Of a stretch of 64,000 nucleotides of DNA, positions 16,985-25,954 are shown one piece after another. This DNA is from DASUBN01 sp036500225 (GTDB lineage: Bacteria > Pseudomonadota > Gammaproteobacteria > Natronospirales > REEB76). The first letter of the stretch is position 1. Each line of letters opens with the position of its first letter. Position numbers and translations under genes: made by a program. Location of the stretch: contig DASYCJ010000020.1 in assembly GCA_036500225.1 (NCBI GenBank), forward strand, positions 1-64,000, written 5' to 3'. The notes under the pieces were generated by a model. That model saw only the letters and a list, made by a program, of their open reading frames with translations, did not search any database and was not told the origin of the DNA.

Positions 16985-17431
16985 TCACTCGGCGAGGATC
17001 TTGGCCATGAAACAGGAGGAACTGGGGCAGAGGCTCGCGAACTGCTCGGTACCAGCGATGCCAGCGGGAGCCTGTTCACGGTATACCTTGAGGTAGCCGA
17101 GACCGGCGAAAAAAGCTTCTGCGGTGGTGGTGAGGAGATAGAGTTCTCGCACCCCCGCTTCCCGGGCGTGCTCTTCGATGGCTGCCACCAGATCCTTACC
17201 GAGGCCCATGCCACGGTGCGCTTCGTCCACGGCGACGGAACGCAGCAGGCCCGCCTCGCCCAACACTTCGAGACCCGCAGCCCCGACGATGCCGTGATCG
17301 ATACGGGCCACCAGGAAATGTTCCAGCATCTCGGGGGTGATGTCTTCACCGGAGAGATCAGCGGCTTGCAACAACAGGCTCAGAGCCACCTCATCCCGGT
17401 GTTCGTAGATCGAGATCGCAGGCTTACTCAT
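16985..17431 (-). CDS. arsN2: GNAT acetyltransferase of arsenic clusters (ArsN2-like)
   Basis: Acetyltransferase of 148 residues with the GNAT core: LLRSVAVDEAHRGMGLGKDLV (acetyl-CoA loop), then LYLLTTTAEAFFAGLGY. The C-terminus FASLCPSSSCFM matches the FxxLCPxSA-type ending typical of ArsN2 proteins of arsenic operons. Their substrate is not established; the related ArsN1 acetylates arsinothricin. The ATG at 17431 has GGAG 5-6 nt upstream. It lies directly upstream of arsR on the same strand with 59 nt between, so arsR has its own promoter there. Confidence 0.78.
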   Translation of the reverse strand: MSKPAISIYEHRDEVALSLLLQAADLSGEDITPEMLEHFLVARIDHGIVGAAGLEVLGEAGLLRSVAVDEAHRGMGLGKDLVAAIEEHAREAGVRELYLLTTTAEAFFAGLGYLKVYREQAPAGIAGTEQFASLCPSSSCFMAKILAE

Positions 17432-17481
17432 CGAGACTCCGGCATGCAAGATCGGCTACAAAGCGGGTACAAGCTTTTGAT

Positions 17482-20400
17482 TCACTGGATACTGTGGGGA
17501 GGCAGATGCCGGCGCAGCAGGGAGCTGCGCAGTTCCCACTCCTGCTCTGGTGAGACTTCACCTATGAACTTCACTTCCTCCGCCACCTGCACCGCCACGG
17601 GCTCGCCGTCCCGGTACAGAACGCGGTTCTCGCCGACGATGGGCACCCGCTGGCCTGGGGTGATGATGCCGACGAGGTTCAGGGCATCCGCCGCGGACAC
17701 GGACACGAGTTCGCCGAACTTATCGCGACGGCGTACTTCACGCAGGGCGCCCACCGCTTCCGGCAGGGCAAACTGCTCGCCGGCGAAACCATCCACGAAG
17801 CGCCCGCCCCGCACCTCACCACGAGCCTCGAGCCTTCTATATATATAGAGCAGGTCGCGCCAGGGTGGCAGCGCACTCTCCCGCTCCAGGACCTTGCGGA
17901 ACACCACGCCATAACGGCGCAGCAGCACATCCGCCAGATGAGTCAGGGCCGCCGCATCCGTGGAGGTCTCGCCGCCCTGCACCGCCTGACGCGGCACCAA
18001 CGCCCAGCGGCCCGCCTCATCCACGCCCGGCGCCGCACCGCGGCGCATGCGATAGCGCGTGGAGCGGGTGAGCATGGGCCGCTTGCTGGCGGGGGTGATG
18101 AGTGCGCGCAGGCCCGCATAGGTGTCTGCCGCCGTGAGGCCCCAGGCCGTGAGTTCGGCGAGGGCCTGCTCCAACTGGGCATGCAGTAATCCGGTGAGCC
18201 GGATCAGATCCGAGAAGAACAGCGCGCCGTTGGCCCGCAGCACGTCATGCACCGTGCGGGCGCCATGGCTGAGATTGATCGCACTCGCATCCGGCATCTC
18301 CGCCAGTGCGCGCCAATGGTTGAGGGCGTCACGCTCCACGAAGGCGATGGGCGTGCCCCGCACGGGGCCGGCCCGGCGTTCGTCATCCGTGGCACGGGGC
18401 GGCACCAGGCGCATCCAGGCCACGCTGCCACCGGCGCAGAGCTGATCCAGCATGTAGGGCGCGTAATCCAGCACTCGCGCCGGCAGGATGTCCTGCTCCC
18501 AGGCGAACGCCGGAGCTGAGAAACCGGAAAGCTGTTCCAGAGCGGCGGCGAGTGCTGCCTGACCTTCACTGCGCTCGGCACCCACGCCATGCCAATCGAA
18601 GAGGAAGCGCATGTAGTCCGCCGGCATGACCGGCTCGATCTCGCTCCTCAGGCGCTTCAGGGTGTAACGGTGGATGCGGGCCAAGAGGCGCCTTTCGACC
18701 CATTCGGTGTCCATGACGCCGGCCGTATATTTGCCGCGCATGACGCCGCCCTCGGCTTCGAGAGCAAGCAGCGCAGTCTCGATCTCGGTACGGGCGAGCC
18801 CCAGCATATCCGCGAGAGCCTGTGCCATGATGGGGCCTGAGCCTTCCAGGCGGCTGCGGATCAATTCCCGCAGTGCATCTTCCCGGGCCGGCGGTGTATC
18901 GCCATTCAGGAGCTGCAAGACAGGTTCGAGGGCCGCATCCGGGAAAGCGGCCAGGAATTCATGCAGGCGTTCCGCCGCGACCCAAAGCACCTGCCCCGTG
19001 GCCAGGGTGGCAGACGTGGCACGGTTCGCATCCTTCAAGATCTGGAACAGATTGCTCCAACCGAAATCCAGGGCATCGCCGGTATTGCCGCGCTCGCCTT
19101 CTTCTTTAGTCAAGAAGCCCAGCACCACCAGGGCATCGTGTAACTCGTCTGCGTCCCGAGCCGTGGGCCAGACTTCTTCCCGCACTCGGACGATGGCTTC
19201 CGGATCGAGAGAGGTAAGTGAACCGGCTTCTTCGAGGCTCATGACGCCGCGGGATTGCACCGCCAGAGTGCGACGCTCCTCGGCGGGTGCGTCGTCCAGG
19301 AAGGCGTAGGGCCGCGCACCGAGGATCTCTTGCGCAAGAGGCGAAGGCGAAGACAGGTCCCGGGCGACGACTTTGAGATCACCGCTTTGCAGGCGCTCCA
19401 AGAGACGGATGAACCCGTCCGAGTCCATGACCTCGTGCAGGCAATCCTTCAAGGTCTGGTGTACCAGAGGATGGTCCGGCACCTCGCGGGCACCCGCCAG
19501 GTTCTCGGCGCAGGCCAATTGATCCGGGAATATCACCGCCACTAGGTCTTCCGCATCGGCCCGCTGGAAAGCCGGCGGATTGCGATGGCCGTTGCGGTTG
19601 CGCCGCACGGCGAGGGCCGTGGTAGCCACCCAACGCCAACGGGTGCCGAACATGGGCGCGGCGAGCACCGCCTGCACCAGGATGTCCATGGCGGTATTGG
19701 GGTGCAGGTACTTGGCGGGTTCCTCCAGCGGGAAGCTGTGGGTCGCGCCCAAGGAAAGCACCAGTGTGTCTTCCAGAGCCGCCGCCTGCAGCTCAAAGTT
19801 GAACTTGCGGCAGAAGCGCTTGCGCAGGGACAAGCCCCAGGCGCGATTGATGCGCGCGCCGAAAGGAGAATGGATCACGAAGTGCTGGTTCCCCGTCTCG
19901 TCGAAGAAACGCTCGAACACCACCCTGTCTTGTGTGGGCAGCGTGCCGAGGGCCGCTTTCGCAGCGGCAAGGTACTCTGCCAGTTGCTGGGCTGCTGCTT
20001 GCTCGATGCCGCACTCGGACTTGAGCCAGGCGATCAGATCCACGCCTTCGCCGAGCTTCTGGTCCGCCTCCGCTCGCAGGCGCGAGACGGACTTGGACAA
20101 CTCATCGCTGCGGGCCGGTGCTTCGCCGAACCAGAACGGAATGTTGGGCGGCTGGCCCCTGGCGTCTTCGACGAGCACCCTGCCCGTCTCGACCTTGAGG
20201 ATGCGGTAGCTGGTATTGCCCAGCTGGAAAATGTCGCCGGGGATGCTCTCGAAGGAGAAGTCCTCGTTCAGGCTGCCGATGCGCAGACCTGAAGGGCTGA
20301 GGATCACGTCGTAATCGAACTGGTCCGGGATGGCGCCCCCATTGGTCACGGCGATCAACTTGGCACCACGCCGGCCGCGCAGTTTCTTGTTCACTTGATC

Positions 20401-21804
20401 ACGGTGGATATGGGCGCTACGCCGGCCGCGGCGAGTCGAGAACCCTTCCGCCAGCATCTCCACCACTTCGGTGTAGTCCTTCTCGCTCATGGCCTGGTAA
20501 GGCCAGGCGTGGCGGAAGGTTTCATAGAGCTTGGGTTCGTCCCATTCCTGACAGGCCACTTCGCCCACGATCTGTTGGGCCAGCACATCCAGAGGGGCAT
20601 CCAATACTTTCAACGTATCAAGTTCACCGCGCTTCACGGCAGCGAGCAAGGCAGTGCAATCCACGAGGTCGTCCCGGGTCAGCGGGAACAGTCTGCCCTC
20701 CGGCAAGGCACCGACGCCGTGACCGGAGCGGCCCACCCGCTGCAGGAAAGTGCTGATGCCCCTGGGCGAACCCAGCTGGCAGACCAGATCCACATCGCCG
20801 ATGTCGATACCCAGTTCGAGAGATGCCGTGGCCACCAGGGCCTTCAACTCGCCCCGCTTCAGGCGCTGCTCTGCATCGAGGCGATGGGCCCGGGCCAAGG
20901 AGCCGTGATGGGAGGTGACGTATTCCTCGCCGATGCGTTCGGCGAGATGTCGTGCCACCCGCTCCGCTTGGCGGCGGTTGTTGGCGAATATCAGCGTAGT
21001 GCGATGGGTAGCGGTGAGTTCCGCCAGGCGATCGTAGAGTTCGGTCCAGACTTCGTTGGACATGACCGGGCTCAGGGGCGAGCGCGGCATCTCGAGGTGC
21101 AGACTACGATCGCGGATGTGGCCCGTGTCCACGATGGTGCAGGCTTCGCCTGCGCCCGTGAGGAAACGCGCCACTTCTTCGATGGGTTTCTGGGTGGCTG
21201 AGAGACCGATGCGCACCGGCGGCTTGGGCGTGAGGGCCGCCAGGCGTTCCAGAGACAGAGCCAGGTGCGCGCCGCGCTTGTTGCCGGCGAGTGCGTGGAT
21301 CTCATCCACGATCACGGTGCGCACGGTGGAGAGCAGCTTGCGGCCCGAGTCCGAAGTCAAAAGGATGTAGAGGGATTCCGGCGTGGTGACCACGATATGC
21401 GGCGGCTCACGGCGCATGCGGTCCCGCTCGGACTGCGGGGTATCGCCGGTGCGCACCCAGGCCTTGATCTCCACATCGGGGAGGCCCTGGGCGAAGAGTT
21501 CATTGCGGATGCCTTCCAGCGGCGCTTGCAGGTTCTTCTGCACGTCGTTGGAGAGCGCCTTGAGGGGCGATATATAGAGGACGTGACACTGGTTCTCGAG
21601 ACCGCGCTCCAGGCCTTCCCGGACAAGATCATCTATGGCCGAGAGGAAGGCCGCGAGAGTCTTGCCGGAACCGGTGGGCGCGGCGATGAGCGTGTGTTGG
21701 CCGGCGCCGATTGCGGGCCACGCCTTGACCTGAGCGCCGGTAGGCTCAGGGAAGGTCTGGCGGAACCAGGCGGCGGTGGCTGGGTGGAAGCGTTCGAGTG
21801 ACAT
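17482..21804 (-). CDS. lhr: Large helicase-related protein Lhr
   Basis: Superfamily 2 ATP-dependent helicase of 1440 residues, close to the 1538 of E. coli Lhr, with a 3'-5' helicase core and the long C-terminal Lhr extension. Visible are the Walker A APTGSGKTLAAF near residue 40, TPESLYILLTS, the DEIH box VIVDEIHALAGNKRGAH, motif III LSATQ, and motif VI QRVGRSGHG. The core is followed by a winged-helix/beta-barrel region. The family acts in DNA repair and nucleic-acid remodelling. Monocistronic as far as can be seen. Confidence 0.93.
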   Translation of the reverse strand: MSLERFHPATAAWFRQTFPEPTGAQVKAWPAIGAGQHTLIAAPTGSGKTLAAFLSAIDDLVREGLERGLENQCHVLYISPLKALSNDVQKNLQAPLEGIRNELFAQGLPDVEIKAWVRTGDTPQSERDRMRREPPHIVVTTPESLYILLTSDSGRKLLSTVRTVIVDEIHALAGNKRGAHLALSLERLAALTPKPPVRIGLSATQKPIEEVARFLTGAGEACTIVDTGHIRDRSLHLEMPRSPLSPVMSNEVWTELYDRLAELTATHRTTLIFANNRRQAERVARHLAERIGEEYVTSHHGSLARAHRLDAEQRLKRGELKALVATASLELGIDIGDVDLVCQLGSPRGISTFLQRVGRSGHGVGALPEGRLFPLTRDDLVDCTALLAAVKRGELDTLKVLDAPLDVLAQQIVGEVACQEWDEPKLYETFRHAWPYQAMSEKDYTEVVEMLAEGFSTRRGRRSAHIHRDQVNKKLRGRRGAKLIAVTNGGAIPDQFDYDVILSPSGLRIGSLNEDFSFESIPGDIFQLGNTSYRILKVETGRVLVEDARGQPPNIPFWFGEAPARSDELSKSVSRLRAEADQKLGEGVDLIAWLKSECGIEQAAAQQLAEYLAAAKAALGTLPTQDRVVFERFFDETGNQHFVIHSPFGARINRAWGLSLRKRFCRKFNFELQAAALEDTLVLSLGATHSFPLEEPAKYLHPNTAMDILVQAVLAAPMFGTRWRWVATTALAVRRNRNGHRNPPAFQRADAEDLVAVIFPDQLACAENLAGAREVPDHPLVHQTLKDCLHEVMDSDGFIRLLERLQSGDLKVVARDLSSPSPLAQEILGARPYAFLDDAPAEERRTLAVQSRGVMSLEEAGSLTSLDPEAIVRVREEVWPTARDADELHDALVVLGFLTKEEGERGNTGDALDFGWSNLFQILKDANRATSATLATGQVLWVAAERLHEFLAAFPDAALEPVLQLLNGDTPPAREDALRELIRSRLEGSGPIMAQALADMLGLARTEIETALLALEAEGGVMRGKYTAGVMDTEWVERRLLARIHRYTLKRLRSEIEPVMPADYMRFLFDWHGVGAERSEGQAALAAALEQLSGFSAPAFAWEQDILPARVLDYAPYMLDQLCAGGSVAWMRLVPPRATDDERRAGPVRGTPIAFVERDALNHWRALAEMPDASAINLSHGARTVHDVLRANGALFFSDLIRLTGLLHAQLEQALAELTAWGLTAADTYAGLRALITPASKRPMLTRSTRYRMRRGAAPGVDEAGRWALVPRQAVQGGETSTDAAALTHLADVLLRRYGVVFRKVLERESALPPWRDLLYIYRRLEARGEVRGGRFVDGFAGEQFALPEAVGALREVRRRDKFGELVSVSAADALNLVGIITPGQRVPIVGENRVLYRDGEPVAVQVAEEVKFIGEVSPEQEWELRSSLLRRHLPPHSIQ

Positions 21805-21825
21805 CCACCTATGATACTGCGCCCG

Positions 21826-22566
21826 TCAAGCTCCGGGATGTGTCGCGGCAGCCGACGTCGCCTGCGGCGCATACAGCACGGTTTTAAGGCACTTACGGTA
21901 GGCGTCCGAGAGCCGCACCAGGGTGGGGATGCTGAGTTTCACTCCCGGCAGGCCGCGGTTCTCGCAGGCCGCGTCGGCTCCCGCCGCCGTCACCGCGTCG
22001 CGGAAATCCTCGTCGGTGATCACGGCGTAGGCGCGGTCCAGCCAATCGTTGGTGGCGCGGTACACTTCGTTCAGGTGATCGGTGGCCATGCTCTCGTGGG
22101 CGGTCCAGTCGCTGGCGTCCTGGTTGGCCTTGGCGTATTGGGCGTCGAGCTTGTCCTGCTCCGATTGCAGGGTAGCCGTGTCCGCGTTCAGATCGCCGGT
22201 CTTCTGGTTCAGGCTCTTGGCGTCCTTGTTGCAGTCGGCGTTATGGCTAGTGCTGTCGGCGGAATCGGCGCAATTGGACTTGATGGACTTCAGGGTCTGC
22301 TGCTGGTTCGCCGCCACTTGGTTATGGGCCGCGCTCCGCTGGTTCAGGGTGTCCTGCTGTTGCATCACCGCCTTCTGGGTGTCCTCGATCTGTCTCTTCT
22401 GGGCCAGGAGCGCTTTCTGCACGCCCTCCCACTTGTGGCGTGTCTGCAAGAGGCTGTCCGATTCCCTGGCGAGGGTCACCACTTTCTGTTGCAGGGTATC
22501 GGGCATGACGGCGAGCACCAGACCCGGCGATACGGACAGCATGGTCAAGAGGACTAAGCGACGCAT
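21826..22566 (-). CDS. Secreted coiled-coil protein, unknown function
   Basis: I do not recognise this 246-residue protein. It starts with a signal peptide (MRRLVLLTMLSVSPGLVLAV). Residues 30-170 are rich in Gln, Lys, Asp and Ala with heptad-like spacing, consistent with a coiled coil. Four cysteines occur as SNCAD, ADCNK, AACEN and RKCLK, perhaps two disulfides. It ends 21 nt from the lhr start on the same strand and follows the membrane protein gene by 18 nt, so the two hypothetical genes likely form an operon that could continue into lhr. Confidence 0.65.
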   Translation of the reverse strand: MRRLVLLTMLSVSPGLVLAVMPDTLQQKVVTLARESDSLLQTRHKWEGVQKALLAQKRQIEDTQKAVMQQQDTLNQRSAAHNQVAANQQQTLKSIKSNCADSADSTSHNADCNKDAKSLNQKTGDLNADTATLQSEQDKLDAQYAKANQDASDWTAHESMATDHLNEVYRATNDWLDRAYAVITDEDFRDAVTAAGADAACENRGLPGVKLSIPTLVRLSDAYRKCLKTVLYAPQATSAAATHPGA

Positions 22567-22584
22567 ACACGGACTCCCGATACT

Positions 22585-23889
22585 TTAGGCCTTCTTCTGC
22601 ATGGCCTGCAGGGCTTTATACAGTGCCTGGATACGCGGCGCCCAGGGATGGTTGCCGCGGGACTGCAGCGGCGTGAGCAAGGCCAGGGCCACCCCGTCCT
22701 GCTTCTGTGCCACCAGGGCCTGGGCTTTCAGGAATTGCAGGCTCACCGCATCATCCCCCTGGGGAGCTCGCGCATGCACCGCGGCACCCAGGGCCGTGAA
22801 GAACTTCAGATGCTTATCCTTCAAGGCCTGCTCCGCCAGCAGCCCCACTGCGCCGGGGGTATCCGGCAGGAAAGCCTTGTCCAGATCCAGGCATTGCTCG
22901 CATATCTCTAGAGCCCGGGCCACGCGCTTCTGCAGCAGCAGCAGGCGGATCAGGCGCTGGGCTTGCACCATGGAGAGTGCGTCCTGATGCCGCAGGCGCA
23001 GGGCCTCGAATAGTTCTTCGTGGAAGGCCCGCGGGTTGGCGAGCTCGGCACCGTCATCTGACAGCAGCACGTCCCGGGCGGCCTTGGTCTCCCGCGCCTC
23101 CAAGTGCCGGTCCACCTCCGCCATCACTTCCGCCACGCGCATGGCCTGGGTCGCTTCGGCGCGGGTCTCGTCGGTCGGCTTCTCCACTTGCACGGCGATA
23201 TCCAATTGATCTGCGTGGTGATAGGCCACGTAGCCCACCATATGGCAGACGAAGATCAACCCATAGATCAGCAGGATGTCGCTGGAGAGGGCGGAGACGC
23301 GACCCGAGAGGGCTATGCCTAAGAAACCCACCACCGCCAGCACCGTGGCAGCGAAGAAATACGCGAGTCCCGTGTGCCACATGAACTTGAGCATGAGCAA
23401 AGGGTTCAGCACCGAGAGGGCGTCCGGCTGAAGCGCTAGGGACGCGAGGAACGCTGGCAGGCAATACACGCCGAGTGCGAACAAGAAGATGCCGAGACCC
23501 TTCTGGTCCGCATGGTAGGCCGAGAGCACCAGCAGGACGAAAGCGCCGAGATAACCTACCAGCATGGCGAGCCTGAGCTTGTCGCCCTGAAACATCACCT
23601 CGCTGCCCATGGGCGGCGGGATCGCGTGGCCCACAGCGCTGCGCTGCACCACGTCCATGAAGTAGTAGCCCATCCAACCGAAGATGATGCCGGCGGCGGG
23701 TATGCCCCAGACACCCGCGTAACCGATGATCCAGAGCGCTATACCTAAGGTGATGGTCACCATCAGGCCATAGCCACGCACGGGATACGCCAAGAGCCGC
23801 GGCAGATACAGCAACAGCTCCGGCGTCTCCGCCATGAGCTGGTCTGCCTCCGGGTCATCTAGTCTGAAGTCGCGTGCGCTGTCGGTCAT
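22585..23889 (-). CDS. Membrane protein with C-terminal helical repeat region, unknown
   Basis: A 434-residue inner-membrane protein I do not recognise. Six to seven membrane segments lie between residues 35 and 220 (GYGLMVTITLGIALWIIGYA, LAMLVGYLGAFVLLVLSAY and others), with the bundle pattern of DUF4013-like proteins. From about 250 on it is soluble and helical with TPR-like stretches (ALEICEQCLDLDKAFLPD, LLTPLQSRGNHPWAPRIQAL). It is the first gene of a probable pair with the coiled-coil protein downstream. Confidence 0.65.
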   Translation of the reverse strand: MTDSARDFRLDDPEADQLMAETPELLLYLPRLLAYPVRGYGLMVTITLGIALWIIGYAGVWGIPAAGIIFGWMGYYFMDVVQRSAVGHAIPPPMGSEVMFQGDKLRLAMLVGYLGAFVLLVLSAYHADQKGLGIFLFALGVYCLPAFLASLALQPDALSVLNPLLMLKFMWHTGLAYFFAATVLAVVGFLGIALSGRVSALSSDILLIYGLIFVCHMVGYVAYHHADQLDIAVQVEKPTDETRAEATQAMRVAEVMAEVDRHLEARETKAARDVLLSDDGAELANPRAFHEELFEALRLRHQDALSMVQAQRLIRLLLLQKRVARALEICEQCLDLDKAFLPDTPGAVGLLAEQALKDKHLKFFTALGAAVHARAPQGDDAVSLQFLKAQALVAQKQDGVALALLTPLQSRGNHPWAPRIQALYKALQAMQKKA

Positions 23890-23922
23890 CTAGTCCAAGC
23901 CCGGTACTCCCACGCTTAGAGT

Positions 23923-24492
23923 CTACTGGCTGGCGGGCACGAAAGTGATGGCGAAGGTGACGTCCACCCCTAGGCCCACGTACTGCGGGTCATCCCATTG
24001 GCCCTTACCGATACCGTAATCCCGCCGTTCCAGGGTGGTCTTGGCATCCAGCTTGGCCTGCTTGCCGTCTTTCGAAGGAGTCCAGGTGAAAGGTACGCTG
24101 ATGGCCTTGGTCACGCCCTTCAGGGTGAGCTTACCGGCGACCAGATAATGGCCCGGCGAGACCAGCTTGAAGGAATCGCTGCGGAAGCTGCCCTTGGGGT
24201 ATTTGGCAGTGTCGAAGAAATCCTCGCCCTTCAGGGCCTCGTCCATCTCCGACAGACCGCTGTCCACAGAGTTGAGATCCACGTCCACTTGCAGCTTGTC
24301 CTTGCTCAGATCCTTTTCGTCCAGGCATAGCGACGCCGTGTAGGACTTGAACTCGCCAGGGAAGGGTGCGCCGCCCTGGCTCGCGACGAAGGTGAGGCTC
24401 TTGGGTGAAGGCACAGGCTTCCAGCAGCCAGCGGAAGCCGCGGCACTCCAGGTGAGTACCACGCAGGACAGCAACATGAGAGCGGTCTTCAT
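23923..24492 (-). CDS. Periplasmic YceI-family lipid-binding protein
   Basis: Secreted lipocalin-like beta-barrel of 189 residues, YceI family. Signal peptide at 1-22 (ALMLLSCVVLTWSAAASA). Typical family segments are LSFVASQGG-type strand 1 (TFVASQGGAPFPGEFKSY), SVDSGLSEMDEALKGEDFFDT and KYPKGSFRSDSF, then DYGIGKGQWDDPQYVGLGVDVTF at the end. Family members bind isoprenoid chains such as polyprenyl-quinones. It follows the cytochrome b561 gene by 9 nt, the yceJ-yceI arrangement of E. coli. Confidence 0.9.
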   Translation of the reverse strand: MKTALMLLSCVVLTWSAAASAGCWKPVPSPKSLTFVASQGGAPFPGEFKSYTASLCLDEKDLSKDKLQVDVDLNSVDSGLSEMDEALKGEDFFDTAKYPKGSFRSDSFKLVSPGHYLVAGKLTLKGVTKAISVPFTWTPSKDGKQAKLDAKTTLERRDYGIGKGQWDDPQYVGLGVDVTFAITFVPASQ

Positions 24493-24501
24493 CGTGACTC
24501 C

Positions 24502-25059
24502 TTAGGGCGACATCCAAAGCGGCAACATGCGGCGCAGCACGCCGTCCTTGCGCACCAGCTCATGCCAGAACGCGGCGGCGATGTGCAGACACACCAGTGC
24601 CAACAACAGCCACGCACCCAGGTCATGCAGGTGCTTGGTGAGGTTCGCCAGCCAGGGGTCCGCTCCCACCAGGTTCGGTAGGTTGAAGGTGAAGAACCAG
24701 CGCACCGTCAGGTTCGAGGCATTGGAAGTGAGCCAGCCCAGGATCGGTAGCACCAGCAAGAGTGTGTACAGGAGCACGTGGCTCGCGTGGGCGCCGATGC
24801 GTTCCAGGGGCTTCATGCCCGTGGGCAGTTTCGGCGCCGGCGTATACAGGCGCCATAGCAGGCGCAGGATCACTAGGGCGAACACTGTGATGCCCACGGA
24901 CTTATGGAAGGTGAGCATCTTCAGGCGCTCGATGCCCACCGGCAGATCCTTGGCGTAGATACCCACCACGAACTGGCTGAGTACCAGGAGTACGATGAGC
25001 CAATGCAGTATCTGGGCTACCGGGCCGAAACGATCAGCGCTGTTGCGTAGCGGAATAAT
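24502..25059 (-). CDS. Cytochrome b561 (YceJ-like), start codon uncertain
   Basis: Inner-membrane b-type cytochrome of about 185 residues with four helices and heme-ligand histidines in ILHWLIVLLVL, LTFHKSVGITV, GAHASHVLLY and HLHDLGAWLLL. Family members usually start with a short RNSxDRxG segment, which here (PLRNSADRFG) has no ATG, GTG or TTG just before it. AGAGGAAG is placed for an ATT codon at 25059. In-frame ATG at 25119 and TTG at 25128 exist, but they would overlap the divergent YceI start and add an unusual 20-residue extension. Operon with the YceI gene downstream. Confidence 0.8.
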   Translation of the reverse strand: MIPLRNSADRFGPVAQILHWLIVLLVLSQFVVGIYAKDLPVGIERLKMLTFHKSVGITVFALVILRLLWRLYTPAPKLPTGMKPLERIGAHASHVLLYTLLLVLPILGWLTSNASNLTVRWFFTFNLPNLVGADPWLANLTKHLHDLGAWLLLALVCLHIAAAFWHELVRKDGVLRRMLPLWMSP

Positions 25060-25117
25060 AGCGGCGCTTCCTCTGGTACTTATCAGGACTGATGATAATG
25101 GTATTAGAAGGCAGGAC

Positions 25118-25846
25118 ATGATGCGCAAACCAGCTATTCCTTTTTATGTGATATCCGCGCCTCTATTGATGTGGGCGGCTCTCTCGCTGTTACTCGCCGG
25201 TTGCCAGACCACACCGCTGAAACCAGGCAGCACCGCGCCCACCGCCGCCCTGCCCTCCAAACCCGCTCCGGGCTCGGTGCATTACACGGTGGATGCTGCT
25301 CATTCAGAGGTCTTGTTCCTGGTGTACAAGGCCGGCACCTTCTCCGCCTTCGGCCACAACCACACGGTGGAAGCTCGGAGTCTCACCGGCGAGGTCTATC
25401 TCGCTCCTGACTTCAAGGACTCGATCTTCGCCCTGAAACTACCGGTGAAGAGCTTCGAGGTGGATAAGCCCGAGACCCGGGCAGCTGAGGGCGTGGACTT
25501 CACCAGCCACCCCAGCGCCCAGGACATCCAGGGCACCACCGAGCATATGCTCGGCGCCGACTGCCTGGATGCGGAGAAGTATCCGGACGTCAGCATCCAA
25601 TCGGTCTCCGTGAGCGGCACGGAAGCCAAGGCGGAGATGACCCTGCGCATCACCCTGCACGGCACAGCCCGAGACCTCAAGGTGCCGGTGAGCGTGAGCC
25701 GGGACGGGGATGACCTCACCGCCAGCGACGACTTCGAACTCCGGCAGAGCGAGTTCGGCATCAAGCCTTTCAGCGCTCTGGGCGGCGGCTTGCAGGTGGC
25801 AGATACCCTCAAGGTACGGGTCAAGATCCTCTCGCATAAGAGCTAG
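25118..25846 (+). CDS. YceI-family lipoprotein
   Basis: Second YceI-type protein, about 242 residues, but lipid-anchored: the lipobox is LLLAGC, followed by a Pro/Ala/Thr linker. The YceI barrel starts at VHYTVDAAHSEVLFLVYKAG, with FGHNHTVEARSLTGEV, LPVKSFEVDKPETRA and the end GIKPFSALGGGLQVADTLKVRV. FGHNHTV is typical of the subgroup of YceI proteins with His near the barrel mouth. Double ATG at 25118 and 25121 with AAGG upstream. Divergent from the cytochrome b561/YceI pair, so both YceI genes flank one redox protein. Confidence 0.85.
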   Translation: MMRKPAIPFYVISAPLLMWAALSLLLAGCQTTPLKPGSTAPTAALPSKPAPGSVHYTVDAAHSEVLFLVYKAGTFSAFGHNHTVEARSLTGEVYLAPDFKDSIFALKLPVKSFEVDKPETRAAEGVDFTSHPSAQDIQGTTEHMLGADCLDAEKYPDVSIQSVSVSGTEAKAEMTLRITLHGTARDLKVPVSVSRDGDDLTASDDFELRQSEFGIKPFSALGGGLQVADTLKVRVKILSHKS

Positions 25847-25954
25847 GGGCCGAGCTCTTCACATATGGCGGAATAAAGCCTCGGGATTGCGAGTTAGCTC
25901 GCAGTAGGACGGCATGGGGCCGGCCATACTTCTGTCCCCGAACGAGGTGATGCC

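Noticed and set aside
17830..17845. TATATATATAG as a promoter element inside lhr
   Set aside because: It encodes Tyr-Ile-Tyr-Arg in the lhr frame and recurs in other genes at Ile-Tyr pairs; no -35 fits.
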